Part shown: positions 10,407-25,400 of the stretch, in pieces
Position numbering within the stretch: position 1 is the stretch's first letter
Layout: each line of letters begins with the position of its first letter
NCBI GenBank assembly: GCA_003254905.1
Contig: QANU01020160.1
Location: forward strand, 28,724 to 92,723
Direction: 5' to 3'
DNA: 64,000 nt
Source of the DNA: Nissolia schottii
Taxonomy: Eukaryota > Streptophyta > Magnoliopsida > Fabales > Fabaceae
The notes under the pieces: generated by a model
The model's database searches: none
Told to the model about the DNA's origin: nothing
Seen by the model: only the letters and a program-made list of their open reading frames with translations
Position numbers and translations under genes: made by a program

Positions 10407-13400
10407 ATGGTTAACGCGACCGAGGTATCCCGCAACCTCTTCTTCATCTTTGCTACCTCTTTCACTGTTTGTAACGAGAGCTTGCCCATACTTGCGTAAA
10501 TCTGAACCTGGTAACAGCGTTTTTTTTTTTATTATTTAGTTATTTATTCATTTATTTTGTCAGGGTGCAACGAATTCTGTTGAGGCGGTTGCCTTTAGTT
10601 TCTTCTCTGATGAAGAGATAAGGAAGAGCAGCCGCGTGAAGATTACGAACCCTCAATTGCTTGATGATCTTGAGAGCCCCGTTCCTGGTGGATTGTATGA
10701 TCCTGCTTTGGGCCCACTTGACGAGAAGTCCATGTATGTTGAGCATATGAAGTTTGTTGTTTCTACTTCTTACTATTAAATTGAGTATGAGAATCCACTT
10801 TTTGGCCTATAACAGTTTATGGGCATTTCATTAGGACGCTTTTGAGGAGTCTTAATTCATACTTCTACTTCACGTTTTATGTTTGTGTGCTGGAAGTTTT
10901 GACTTCGTAGCTGCTATTATTAATAATTTCATATTTTTGTAGTAGTGTTCATGGTTATCAAACTCTAGAGTTAATTCGCTTAGCAACTCGGATCTGGGTA
11001 AACTCGGATAAACACTCAGGATAAACTCACGAGTTCACTATTTTAGTAAAAATTTATACTCTCAAGCCCCAAAACATAATATTTCCCAAAGATCACTTTT
11101 AATTAAGATTACTAAATAGAATATCTTGACATCTTGACTTATGTTGAGTTGATTTATAACATTGTGAAGTTTTAATATGTTATTTTTTATGCAATTTTAA
11201 TTTATTTATTGTACTTTATGTCTTATGTTTGCCTAATTATGACCTGGAAATGAAATTTTGACTTGTATTTTGCTTTATTATAATTTTAATATATTATATT
11301 AATGTATTGTAAATATTTTTTATTAATATTTTTATAATAAGTAAACTTACGAGTTTATGATTTGAGTTTACTTATACGTAAACTCGTGAGTTTGACCACC
11401 TTGGTAGTGTTGCTAAAACTTTTGACTTTATAATTGCTATTTTTAATAATTTCATATCTTGTGCAAGTGTTGCAAGAAATTTTAACTTCTTAGCCTCTAC
11501 TATGGGAGAGGGTTGTCTTTGTGGAATTGTTGAGTTGATGGATTTGAAAGCTCTTAGCTAATTAGTCAAAAAGTATATTACCATATGATGCCTAACATTT
11601 TTGTGTTTGGATTTAAAATTTAGATCTTACTATAGCCTCCAACCGGCAACCATAGAATTTAGTTTTTTGCATAGCTTTGCGGAGATAATATTCGGGCGAT
11701 AAGATTCAGTGGAGCAGTAACTGATTGTTTTCTGATAACTAGAGATGTTAATTTGATGTTGTATTGACATTGCATAACTTGATCTTGAGATAGGTGATTG
11801 ATATATCTCTTTTCCTTGATGCAGCTGTAAATCATGTGGTCAAACATCTAAACATTGCCCTGGTCATTTTGGCCATATAGAGCTCGTTTCCCCTGTCTAC
11901 AACCCTTTGATGTTCAAATTTGTTGGCAGTATTTTACAAAAGACTTGTTTCACTTGCCATCATTTTCAGGCTAGTAGGCAAGAGGTAAATACACATTGAT
12001 CTAGTAATAATATTAGAAAGCTTTCATAACTAGTAATCTTATGTGTAGTTTCCATAAGCTTGTGCTTTTTATAAGATATTTATGCATTTCTGAGTCATTA
12101 TTCATATAGTGTTGTGTTGATTTAAGGTGGACACATACTCATCGCAATTGGAGCTTATTATGAAAGGGGATATTATTAGGGCTAAAAATTTGAATTCATC
12201 TGAGCAAGCTGAACCCTTGTGTCCAAGTGACGGTGATGAGAGCCAGTGTTGTAGTGCTGAACAACTGGGAGGAAATTGGACCTCTCTTCAGTTTAGTGAG
12301 GCAATGTCTGTTATAAGGAAGTTTCTGACGCGGAAATATAGCAAGTGTCAGAATTGTGGAGCCATCAATCCTAGAATCACTAAACCAATGTTTGGATGGT
12401 TCCGTGCGGTAAGTTCTGTTTTTTGCTTACTAATTTTTTTCAGTAATTAAAATAGTGTAAAGATTTAAATAATATTTCCTGTCTATGCTAGCACTAGTTG
12501 GTTACCATAGGTTGCTTTGAGTTACCCACACTTTCCATTCTCTCTCTTTTTTTCCTGGGTTGGTTGTGTGACTTACAATTTTACCCTTGTGGCCACAAAG
12601 TCTTTTAGAACATAAATTTGAACGAGGAACTGATATTAATATGTTCTCGTACCCTTGTATGATTTGTTTACATGGTACCAATGCACTATATTTTATTTTC
12701 AACATTGTATACATTTGGGCTATACTTTGATTTACTTTGCTGACTGTTTGTTGTATTTCTCAGCTGGCATTATTATTCTTTTATTACTTGATTTCGCTCT
12801 TCCCCTTGTTTGATTTGGTTTTAGGTTCCTGTTCACTTTATTTCCTTTACTTTTTATTGGGCTATACATTGATTTATTTGGAGACTAGTTTTCTTTTGAG
12901 TCTATGGTAAAGAGGTGCATTGTGATCTTTTTTTTATATGTAAAGTTCTGGTTGACTGTTTGATGCTGTGCATATTTGTTGGCTTTTGTTGCATTTGGTT
13001 AGAACAAAACTCTCACACCTTCAGTGACAAATTCTCAAACAAGCAAGTTTTGTGGGATAGGGTTAGGTGTTTGGCCTTAAGTGTAAAGCTCATAATCTTT
13101 TTAGAGCATTTCTCCCCTCAGATACACTGAGGGATTGGAGACCTTTACTTCATTGTTAGTTGTTTCTTGTTTTGTTCTTGTTTCTGTAAATAGGTTCCCT
13201 TGTCCTCCTATTGTTTGTATTTCTCTTCGCTTCTTCTCAATGAAATTCTTTATTCCAAAAAAATATTTGTTGACTTGTTCTCTATTGCATGATATTGATC
13301 ATGTTTGCAAAATGCAAATTGCAATAGTTTGTAGCGTGCACCATTCATGCTCCTCCTTCTTGTTTTCGTTTGTTGCTAACAGTTTCAAATATGAAAAGAA

Positions 13401-16400
13401 AAAGGTTCTGGAATTAGTGGTTAGACTTTTGTTTTTAAGAAATGGAGGTAATGACTTAGTGAGTTTAAAATCTGAATCCTTCAGAATCTTTATATCTAAC
13501 AAATATTAAATGTTTGAAGAAGTATTAATGTTTCCTTCCACAGGACGCAATGTCATTTCCATACATGTTTGTGTTTTTAGCTGCTTTACTAATTCTTCAT
13601 TTTCTTTTTCTTTCCTTTCTCCTTTCTGGGTTTCCGGTTGATGGGTCTAGGTTGCTCTGTCTGCTGAACAAGCTAGAGCGAATGTCATTAAAGCTGATGG
13701 TGCGTTCATGGAAAATGACTCTATAAATGATGATATTTCTTTAGGAAATGGGGATACTACAGATGGAGAGGATATCACCTCTGTTGAGACCAAGAAAAGT
13801 GCCGCAAAAATGCAAAAATTGTCTTACATGATTGCTGAGCAAAATAAACTTTCTGGAGATTTGTTCCCATCAGCGGTTAGTTTATTGCAAACATTGGCAT
13901 ACTGAGTGTCATTTTATAATTTTTTTATTTGCCAAGGTAAAACTTGAGCTTGATATCGAAATGTTTAATATATATGTATATATGTATGTGTGTGTGTATA
14001 TATATATTAGTTGCTGTCGGAAGATTTTTATGGTCATTTCATTTAATTCTAGTCACAATACAGGTTAAAAGTATGCTAGGGCTTTTGTGGAAAAACGAGG
14101 CTCGGCTTTGTTCTTATATTAGTGATATTCAAGATCAAGGGTTCGGAAAGAAAGCAGGTCACTCTATGTTCTTTCTAGAGAACATTTTTGTTCCACCAAT
14201 AAAATTCCGACCGCCAACTAAAGGAGGTGATGATGTAAGTATGACCAAGGAAAACTGTTGACAATGATTTACTGGAAGCTATGTATCATTGTTGTGAGAA
14301 TATACTTGATGCAATTTTTAGTTAAAAAAGTCTTTTCATGAGGATAGATAAATGCGGGAGATGAACTTAATGGATATTACTTAATTAGGACTTAGGATTT
14401 TCATATTAGTTTAGTGTTCTTTCTACCTGTTTTCTTTTTCTATCTTCTTGTGATGATACCTTATCCTCTTTCTTTGTACTCTTCTCTTTCTGCTTAAAAA
14501 GTTAATTTCTCTATAAAAAAATATAATTTATTGTTCTTTCTCTCCCTTTTTAATTGCTTCTGCTGTGGAATATGTGTTGCATTCTGTTAGGTGGTTCTGA
14601 GCACAAGGTATAGGGTTGGGAAAGTTTTCAGTATTTAAAAATCTTGAGATATATTTAGGAAAAATGTGATTTTGAAATAGATTACAGATATAGATAGATT
14701 AGAAGAAAAGGTTTTGTTGTTTGAAAATGAGGTTGTCGTGAGAGTCATTTTTAGGAATGAATTTTGGTTAGTTCCATTGTTGTTAAACATTGGAGTTAAC
14801 GCTTACACTTTTACAAGTTTAAGTAAAATTATATTGAGTAAACTTTCAATTCTACTAATGATTTTTCAAGGTTAAATTTATATTTGATTTTGCCCTTAAA
14901 ATGTAAAATATAGGTCAATGTTGTTGGGTAATTCATTTGACCTGTTTTTCTTAAGCTAAATTTGTGTATTTATTATTATTTAATTATAGTGTCTGACTAG
15001 AAAATAAAATATGTATTATGTATGGAATAAAGTTTAAGTCATGTATTGAAATATATTTTATGATATTTCTTTTATTTGTTCTGTGATAAAGTTAAAATTG
15101 TTCAGTATTAATTTAAAATATACTATTTAAGTATAAATATCAATCTCAAGAAAATGTACATCATAGCTATATAACTGGCAATGCTCTATGGTAGTCAAGC
15201 GTGAATAATGTCTGTGTATGCATACATATATATATATATATAATAATATGTATAGAATAAAGACCTACTTCAAATCTTAAATAAAAACTTATGTGAGCCA
15301 TCTATATAAGCTTTGGGGAATACCAACATTAAAAAATAAATATATAATTAAAAAAAAAGCTTTATGTAAATCTTTCTTAACCTCCAAAACAAGGACTAAC
15401 TTCAAATCTTAAATAAAAATATACGTAAGACATCTTTTTCCTTTTGTGCCCTCATATTTGATTCTCCTCGTTGCTTGGTTCTTCTTTGTAGTGCAGGTCT
15501 TTTTGTTAAAAATCCATGACATGCTTAACCCACAGACTAACCAACTTTTAAGAATGAAGTAGTTGTGGATCTTGTAATCTACTTAAACTTCTCTCTTTGA
15601 CCAGACTTTGTTAGTAGCCTTTCTGCGTTTCGACAAAGGAGAATTCCTTCTTCAACAAGAATCTTAACCTCTGTTCAACATGAATCTTAACCGCTAGATC
15701 TTCTTAAAATATTAATCTTGTCTTTTTTTTGGAATATGGCTTGGATATAACATATTGCAGACATTTGGATTTATCCCCCAAAAAAAAAAAAAATATTGCA
15801 GACAATTGTATAGCTATTGTTTGTTATTCCATTAATTTTTTTCTGAATGCTTGACTATTCTTTAATCTCACATTCACTTCAATTACTTGGACTTTTGTAG
15901 GTGATGGAGCACCCTCAAACTGTTTTGTTGGTTAAGGTTTTACAGTCTAACATATTGTTAGGAAATGCTCATTTGAACAAGTCAGATGCCTCGAACATTC
16001 TAAAAAGTTGGAGGGATCTTCAGCAATCTGTAAATGTGCTCTTTGACAATAAAACTGCTGGTGAGGGTTTCTTTTGGTTTTGTATTGTTATTTTGTGGGA
16101 ATGGTAAAATGTGGGGGCTGGCTGTAGCTGGATAATATACGTGTTTTTATAAATTTAATGTGATAAAATGTTTGTTAAGGAATCTCTTTTTTCCTTTTTT
16201 GATAAACGAACAAATATAATTATAGAAATGGAACAAAGATCTACGTGAGTACAATATAAGGTAATCCTCAGAAATAAGAAGGCTGCAATGCGTTACAAAA
16301 ATGAAGTTGTCAGTCCTTAATTTTTTTGTTTTTTGGGATAAAAGAAATTTATTTAGACGGAGAAAGGAAGGGTACAAAGATATAAGAGGACAAGAAATCC

Positions 16401-19400
16401 TCATTATAAAAACTAAAGCTAACGGAAGAGGGAAAAAAACATCAATAAAGCAAAGCTTTCAAATCTCTAAACATGTTTGAGAGAAAAATCACGTTTAGAA
16501 GGTCATGAACTCTAGACCAAATGGAGGCTAAACACCTAATATTATCCCATAGAATTTGCTTGTCCGAAAATCTGTCATTAAGAATATGAGAATTATGCTC
16601 CAACCAAATGCATCAGATAGTGGCATAGACTGCACATTGCTTGCCACAAGAATTTGTCTTCCTTCTTTTTCCGAAAATCCATAAAGCTAGTCAACCAGAA
16701 TGTGGATCACTTGATAAGTATGTCAATATGTGTCTATTTTAAATATCTTGCTACATAGAATTATCTTTACTGCATGCTTGGTCTAGGCCAAAGAGATGTG
16801 GCTACTGGAATTTGTCAGTTGTTGGAGAAGAAGGAAGGCCTCTTCCGCCAAAAAATGATGGGAAAGAGGGTTAACTTTGCATGCCGCTCTGTCATATCGC
16901 CAGATCCTTATTTAGCAGTCAATGAAATTGGGATCCCCCCTTATTTTGCGCTAAGGTTAACGTATCCTGAGGTGAGAGTTGTAACTACCTATTAGCAATG
17001 TGCATATCTGTTATTTTCTGTTTCTGTCATGAATTTCTGGTGTCTGTTTAGTTCAGCAATCTGCCTATACCACGCTTTCTATACCTTTACATGGCATTGT
17101 ATCTTATTTACTTTATTTTTTTGCCTCTATTATTTAGGTCTGATGATGTTATACAGATAAACCACCTTTTTCCCTGAAGAAGCCTATATAATTTGAAGAA
17201 GACTAAAAAAATTGAAATTTAAAAGTAGACTAGATTATAATTTGCACACTGCAGAATTTTGGTCTCCTTACCAGTGCCAGAGCAATTGGAACATAGAGAA
17301 ATTGCTCCCTAGTGAAGTGAAATCTTTAGAGTTTATCAAGGACACCAACCAATGTGTAGGGTATTATATTGTAACATGTTGATAAACAGTTGATAACATT
17401 GGTGCTTTGGAATGGTCTAGGTTTATATTGGATTGTGCATGGAATGGGATGGAAAAACACATCTTTTTGACCTCTAAATATATAATTTTCTTTTCTGTCC
17501 TTAATATTTTTCAGAGAGTGACTCCTTGGAATGTAAAGAATTTAAGGGATGCTGTATTGAATGGTCCGGAAACCCATCCAGGTGCCACTCACTATGGTGA
17601 TAAAGTATCAATAGTCAGGCTTCCTCCAAAAGGGAAGTTGCTTTCTTTGACATCAAGGAAATTACAATCCTCAAGAGGGGTTATTATGCATCAAGGGAAG
17701 ATATACGATCATGAATTTGAAGGAAAAGTTGTGTATCGCCACTTGAAGGATGGTGACATTGTGCTTGTCAATCGACAGGTACCACATTATCTGATGTGGC
17801 ATGTTATATTAACATATTTCTCATGTCACTGCCTTCTATTCCTTCAGAAGAATATATATTAATTCATTATACAAGAAAAGAAAAAAAATCTAGCTACTGC
17901 ATTAGAATGCATTGGTTTGCCTAGCAACCTATGTTCAATTTTTGTTGACTATTTATGCTGGTTTTGGGAAAAGGAAGCCAAATACTTGTGACTGTGTGCA
18001 ATGTTTGCTACTGTTTGGTGTATTTGTTTAGAGCACAACTCTCACACCTTCAATGACAATTCTGTCTTTTGTGGGATAGAATTAGGCGTTTGACCTCTAT
18101 TTGATGTAAAACTCTTTAGAGGACTTCCCTCTTATATATGTTAAGAGATTGGAAAGCTCTACTTCATTGTTAGTTGTTTCTTGTTCTGTTGGATCATTTG
18201 TCACTCAATCTTTTCTTCTTTTCTCCATAAAATTCTTCTTTTATCCCCAAAAAAGGACAATTACATTAGAATGCTAGATGTATGGCGATCGAATATTCTC
18301 ATTTACCATTTGAAAGTGCCAAGTTGCGTGCTTCTTTAATTTCTTTTCTTGGATAAATTTCAGTCTTTCTTAAGTAACACATAATTGTACTGATTAACTT
18401 GGTACATTATGCGACAACTAACATGTATACATATTTTACCTTCTGGTTTGAATTGAGCTTTATATTCTGCTGCAGCCTACATGTATATGTATTTTACATT
18501 CATGTTTGAATTGAGCTTTATATTTTGCTGCAGCCTACACTTCATAAACCTAGTATAATGGCACATGTAGTCCGTGTTCTAAAGGGGGAGAAAACACTGC
18601 GCATGCACTATGCAAACTGTAGGTAATATGTAATTTTAGTTTCCTTGAGCTTGGTGTGATTGTGGTAAATTATTTATTAGTTTGACTATATTTGAAAACT
18701 CACATGGACAAGGTATTATAGGGATTTTACTTTGATGTGGTCAATAACTTCTTCCCCCATCATGATCGCAGTACTTACAATGCTGATTTTGATGGTGATG
18801 AGATTAATGTTCATTTCCCACAAGATGAAATTTCTCGTGCTGAAGCTTACAATATTGTAAATGCCAACAACCAATATGTGAAGCCTACCAGTGGTGATCC
18901 AATCAGAGCCTTAATTCAGGTATTTGCATAAGTAATTTAGAAAAGGTGACCTGGTAAATGAAGACCCCACTGTTTTGGGGTCAGGAGAGAGTTATATGCA
19001 TGCAGCCTGACCCAGTAACCACCAGGTCACAAGGAACCAGCCTTAACGTTGAGTCTCACCCACCCTCTAGTTGCATATAATGCACATCATTTACATATAA
19101 CACATTATTTACATAAGAAGCTTTTATTTTTTTCCTGAAGTTCTTTCCTCTCCTTTTGAATAAATTTCCAGGATCATATTGTAAGTGCTGCTCTTCTTAC
19201 AAAGAAGGATACTTTTTTAAGCTGTGAAGAGTTCAATCAACTTCTTTACAGTTCTGGTGTATCCATGGCTGGACTGGGCTCATTCCATGGCAAACCTGGG
19301 AAGAAAATTTTCATGTCAACATCTGAGAGTGAAATGTTTTTGTTTCCTCCTGCAATATGGAAACCAGAGCCCCTATGGACAGGAAAACAGGTTTGCTATA

Positions 19401-22400
19401 TCTGTTAGTTTTGAAGGTTTATCACATTATAGGCAATATAAGATTCTATTGTGATTGTTAATTTTAGGTAGGGAAGGAGAAACTGGGAAAATTAGCCTGA
19501 TTTCATGTGAACTGAAATTGATATTATATGATCTGAATCATCTGATGTATTGTGATTCGAAAGACAAAGTAGTAAACCCTACTTATAATAATACTACACT
19601 CCTGATCCTAATTAAGTAAGGAAACAAGTTATGAAATGTAAGGAAGTATAGAACTTATTCCCAAGAGGCCATCTAAGATTTTTGATATTTTAAGATATTA
19701 TATAGATATCACTAGATATTTCCTTGATACTCCACCTCGAGGTAAAGCTAACTAAGCTTCAGCCTCTTTATAAAGAAAATCTTGACAATAAGAAGCAAGG
19801 CAATATAGAGATGCTAGAGATGTTGAACTTGAAAGCTAACTCAGCTAGATTGAGCTGCCACGAGCATCAGCCTGAAGAGCAAGTTGGAATGTTTTGTTGA
19901 AATGATTATTAGCAGAAATTTCTTGGCAAGCAATAATAGATAACAGACAACATTTCAAATCCTCAACGTCAAGGAAAAATGTTGGAGATTCGAAAACATG
20001 AAGTTGAAACTCAGGTTTTCTTATATCACAGCCGGGGAGAATTTATCATTGGCATGACTCATTAATGAGATAGAGAAATTACCACCAGTATGATTTGGGA
20101 CTGGAGGCTGTAATGAATTACAACCAATTCATCACAGTGAGTCTCACTGGGTTGAAGACTGGCCTAGTGCTTGGGACTAACAACCATTATAAAAGCCGTT
20201 GCTGCCTGTCAAAATCATCTTTTGGCAGGGAAGAGAATGACGTGGCAAACAGCTTCCAGCTTTCTTTTCATTAATGCTATTCTAACATTGGGAAAGGAGA
20301 AAAGATCCTCTATAGTGAGAATTTTACTTTAGAGGGTAAAGTGAGTGTTTTCACCATTAGATCATTAAAGTAGAGATGGGTCCCACTACTCACTCTAATG
20401 ATCTAATGGTAAAAACACTCACTTTACCCTCTAAAGTAAAATCCTCACTTTAGAGGATCTTTGCTTTGGGAAAGAGCCATACGATTGCCAAAATAATGAA
20501 CAATCAGAAATAGTTACCTTGAGGAATCGTCAAACAGCCGAAACACATTGAACAGATTGAGTAATGGTGAATATCATATTTGATGGAGGAAAGACAATTT
20601 GTCAAATCTGACCACAGAACAGTGTGTTCATAGTCCTAGTGAGTCCCAAAGTGGCGAATAGGGGCAAGAAGACTTTATGTGACTGGAGATAAACAGGAAA
20701 GCCGATTGGAAGTGAAGATGGCTACGAATGAGGTAACATGCACACATAAGAGCAAATTTGGGTAGTCTGTAGTGGGTAGTGCAGGTGGTGTGTCGGAGAT
20801 AAGGCGACGCCCGATTTAATGGGGTGGCCTATTGAAGTATGTTTGGGAGGATGGTGGTAGTGGTGGGGGTGCAAAAACCCACTAAAGAGAACAACATTGG
20901 CAGTGATGAACAAAAGATGCAACAGATCATGTGTTGTCTAAAATAATGGTAGGATGAAAGAAAGTGATTATACTGAAAAGAGTTCCAAATTGTGGGAAAA
21001 TTGGCAGTTGAATAGTTATGGGACGTGTCATCGAGGATGGTACTACTCTGATCCTATGTTGATATTATAAGTTTTAATGAGGGAAGAAGAAAAGGAGAGG
21101 ATACACTGGGTAGTAATATGATTGAGTATTTGACAGGATGGCTTGTGATTGAAAAGGCATAGACAAACCATTCATGAAGTATGAGTAAATAGAGAAATTA
21201 TTCCTAAGAGATAATCTTTGATACTCTCTGATATTCTAATGTATTATGGAGATAATTTTCTTATTTCTAACAATATCGTAATAAACTTGCAGAATCCTAT
21301 TCTTTTTTCCCCCTCTTGTATGGCTAGAACATAACTCTCACGTATTCAACGGCAATTTCTCAGACAATCATGTTTTGTGGGAGAAGATTAGACATTTATC
21401 ATCTGTTTAGTGTGAAACTCACAACCTCTTTATAGGATTTTCCCTCACAGATTCCATTGATGGCTTTTTGAGTTTTTGGTTATTGTTGTTGTCTTGTTTT
21501 GAGGATTTCTTATCCTCTTACTTTCTGTATTTCTCCTCTCCTTAATGAAATTCTTCTTTCATCCAAAATTTTCCCCCCTTCTTGTATTGTAGTTTTTATT
21601 TCATATTATATTAATCTCTGGAGTCATTGTGTGTTAGACACTGTTTCTTATTTTTCTTCTGGTTATGATTCATAATTTGCTTCTTTATATTATCTTTACT
21701 TCTATATAAAGCTGTTGAGAGCTTTTAACTGCCTTACTAACATTTCATGTGGACCAATTCTACCCTTAATGGCACACACTCAATCTTCCATCTTGCCAAT
21801 TATTTGTCATTTCACACACATTTATGACAGTTTTGTCACAATTTTTAATAACTGATTGCATTTTGTCACTCAATCTTCCATCATAGTTTAAATTTGTTGT
21901 TCCTCTTTAAATTTCAATTTTCCACCATCTTCTCATTTTAACTTCTATTCAAAAATAAAACATCCTTTGTTTCTCTGTTCTCCATTCACTCGTAAAGGCA
22001 GTGCACACAAAATTAAATTATAATGTTTGAATGTCTCTAATCTCTTATTAATATTTAATACTTAAATTTAAAAAATGTGGCTTGGCTAGTGTGTCATAAT
22101 GTTAGTAAGTAAATTTGGTTTCTGCTGTCTCACTAGGTTATCAGTGCATTGCTATACTATACCACCAGAGGTTCCCCACCATTTACAGTTGAGAAGAATG
22201 CAAAAATCCCAGCTAATTTTTTCAAGACTCGAAAAAGGAATGCGGAAAGAAGAACTAAAGATACATCAACAAAGAAGGACGAGCCTGATGAGGATAAATT
22301 GCTGATTTATGGAAATGATTTGGTGCGTGGTGTAGTTGATAAAGCTCAATTTGGTGACTATGGTATAGTACATACAGTACAAGAATTTTATGGCTCAAAT

Positions 22401-25400
22401 GTTGCTGGTAATCTTCTTTCAGCATTAAGTCGTTTATTCACAACCTATTTACAGGTTAGCCACCAATAAATTAGTTTTGTATTTTTGGTTTGTTTTATTT
22501 TATTGAATTTATCTAGCGTATAAGATTCTGTAATCTATTTTGTCATTCAGATGCACGGGTTCACATGTGGAGTGGATGATCTTCTGTTAACAGACAGAAA
22601 CGATGGTGAAAGAATGAATCAACTTAAAAGCTGCGAGGAAATTGGGGACACTGTTCATCGTGAATTCATTGGAGTCATGGATGATGATAACATAGGTACT
22701 CTCTGTAAATTATTTTTTGCAAATCATATGATTATAAAGATTATAAAGATAATGTACCATTTCTAGATGTAATAGCATTTGTTTATTACTTTGGTGAATT
22801 GCTAGTTTTATATGCACATTTAATTAACCCAAGTTTTATTCTATTAGTTTATTAAATGATTTGAAATTAATGATGTGAGAATAGAAACCCAGTAAATTGT
22901 GGTAGTAACTCTATTATCCTAAGATAGTGAAGTTCCTCCAACTCAAGTACCTTCTGAATTTGCTCTACTACTTTCCCTGCATTTCTTCTGCACCCTACGC
23001 TATCATATCGTAAGACATGCTGTTAATTCATATTATAGCTTTTCTTGGGTACTTGGCATTTACTTACTATAATTTAATTTTCTGTGCAAATTTATGATGT
23101 GTTGGCATATTTCGTATTTCAGACCCAATCACATTGCAGATGAATATTGAGAAAAAAATACGCAGCAATGGAGAAGCAGCCTTAACATACTTAGATAGGA
23201 AGATGATAAGCAATCTTAATTCCAGAACAAGCTCTGGGATACTAAAGGAGCTATTATCTGAAGGAATATCGAAACCTTCTGGAAAAAATTGCATTTCTCT
23301 TATGACTACATCTGGAGCTAAGGGTAGTATGGTAAGTATACTTTTGTAATGTTAATAATTTTTCCCCATCACTATTAAGCTTAGTTGTTTACGTATTATG
23401 CTGAAAATCAGCATACATACAATTTGTGCTGCACTGTTAGGAGAACATTGAATTTCAATTGAATATATTTTAATTGTGGGAATGGATCCTCTCAATTGGA
23501 TTCTTGTCTGTGTTGTCAAGTGTGATCTTTCTTCATTAATTTCTTTGTTGCTTATGTCATGTATGGGACCCACCTTATCAATTAATGGTGAGGTCACACT
23601 TGACAACACATGACAAAAATTTCAATTGAGATGATCCATTTCCTTTAATTGCTCAAGTTTGTTTAGTACTACACACTTTTGGAGACCTAAATTTTATGAC
23701 TAGGACCATGCTGTGAAACTACAGTTATGGAAGTAGCATAAGATTAACAAGATATCCCCTTTTTATACAGCAAATCGACTTAGATTGTTGAATTATCAAT
23801 ATCACTTCTGTTTCTGTTGTAACAAAAGTTTCCTTTTTTTGTGGGAAGGACGTGTATCAATAATTATGATTTTACGTATGGACCATTCCTCAATATCTTG
23901 TTCCGAATGAACAGGATATTTTCTTTGTGCGGCGGTCACACTATCTCCTACACGACATAACAAACTTTTGTTTTGTCCCCCTCAATTACCCATTTTTGAA
24001 TCAGGCGCAGCTCCTCTCTTCTCCCAACTTTGACCCTAGCCAATATCCATGTGCCAACTGTGACAAGGTAAAGACTAGAGAGAATGTGTTATTTCAATGA
24101 CGGCTCTCAGGTCAGTGTAACTTAAGTGAAGAAAGAATGTTTGCAACTTTCAAGGCTTATTCGAGAGAGCTTGTCCTCTCCAATATCTATCTCACTTCCT
24201 CTCTGCCCCACCTATCCATTTAGTCTCACTATAATGTATACACAAAGTTTTCTCCCTTTTTTGGTTACATTGGTTAGTTATTAACTACTCACTTTACAGA
24301 AGATTACAATAAGCTAGCTGTCTATTTTTCCCAACCTCAACTTTCTTTGTCAACAGTCTGCTATGATATTAGCCATTTGGCCTCTATTTGGTGTAAAGAA
24401 CTTGCTCTTTCGAGGGTCTCCTATATGTTCTGAGGTTGGGAAGCTTTTTGCTATTGCTGTTCTCTTCTTTCATTGTTTTGTATTTTTCTCTTAAATTAAG
24501 GAGATTTTTTTTATCCTTCTAACTCAATATAGTTGTTTAATTCTGAGTAGTCAATAGTGCGCTATAGCGGTGCTATAGCATCAAATCAGAACGACACAGC
24601 CATCCATCACAAAACTACATGCGTCGTGTTATGTTTTTTTGGGGGTGATGGTCATGACTGCTAATCATGATAGATTGTGGTTTTATAGTGTTGTCGTGCT
24701 GCATCTAGAGAGTTCAACCATCAAAACGGGCAAACCTGACTCATCCGGTGTTGACCCACCTAGTGTTATAAAAAGCTGCTATAACGGCGCTATGTCACTA
24801 TAACTGTATGTTATTAAGATTGGTTATAGTGGGGCTATAGCTGTATTCGTAGGTGGATTTTGGATTTCCGCTATTGATAACACTAGGCCCACCACGGTTG
24901 TTAGCCAAGACCAGTAATCCGTGCTGGGTCACTTTAATAGTGAGCCAGAAAAATCCTAACCCAGCTTAGCCCACCTGTGCCTGAGGGTTATACGAGTTGG
25001 CTCACGTTTTAAAAATAAATAAATCTGTTGAACCCCAACAATTAACAAGAAAAAAACTAGAGGAAACAGAAATAAATTAAAAATCATTCTTTAAGTGTTC
25101 AAATCGTCTTATATTATCCCCTCAATTGATTGAAATTTTTGTTTTGCCCTCTTCTTTTGATGAAGTGTCTATTTACCCTCACTTATTCTGATGAATTGTC
25201 TATTTTACCCTCAACCTATTGACCAGCAGCTCCTTTATGTCCACAAATCAAAGCAATCAATGCTTTTCTTTCTGGCAACTGTCGGTGACTGCAGCTGCTG
25301 TGTTTTTATGGCCCATTCTGGCCACCTCTTTTTCTTCTCTCTTCATGGCTCTCATGGCCCATCAATTTTAAATTTATGCCTATCTTAGGATATAAAGGAC

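Noticed and set aside
10425..10563. GTATCCC donor of NRPA1 intron 1 as a U12 intron
   Set aside because: Only the first six bases fit, no TTCCTTAAC-like branch site lies near the acceptor, and it ends in an ordinary T-rich stretch with CAG.
18772..18919. DGDEI instead of DGDEM in the NRPA1 active site as a defect
   Set aside because: The three metal-binding Asp residues are intact and Ile is a conservative change; I cannot show it is unusual among plant Pol I subunits.
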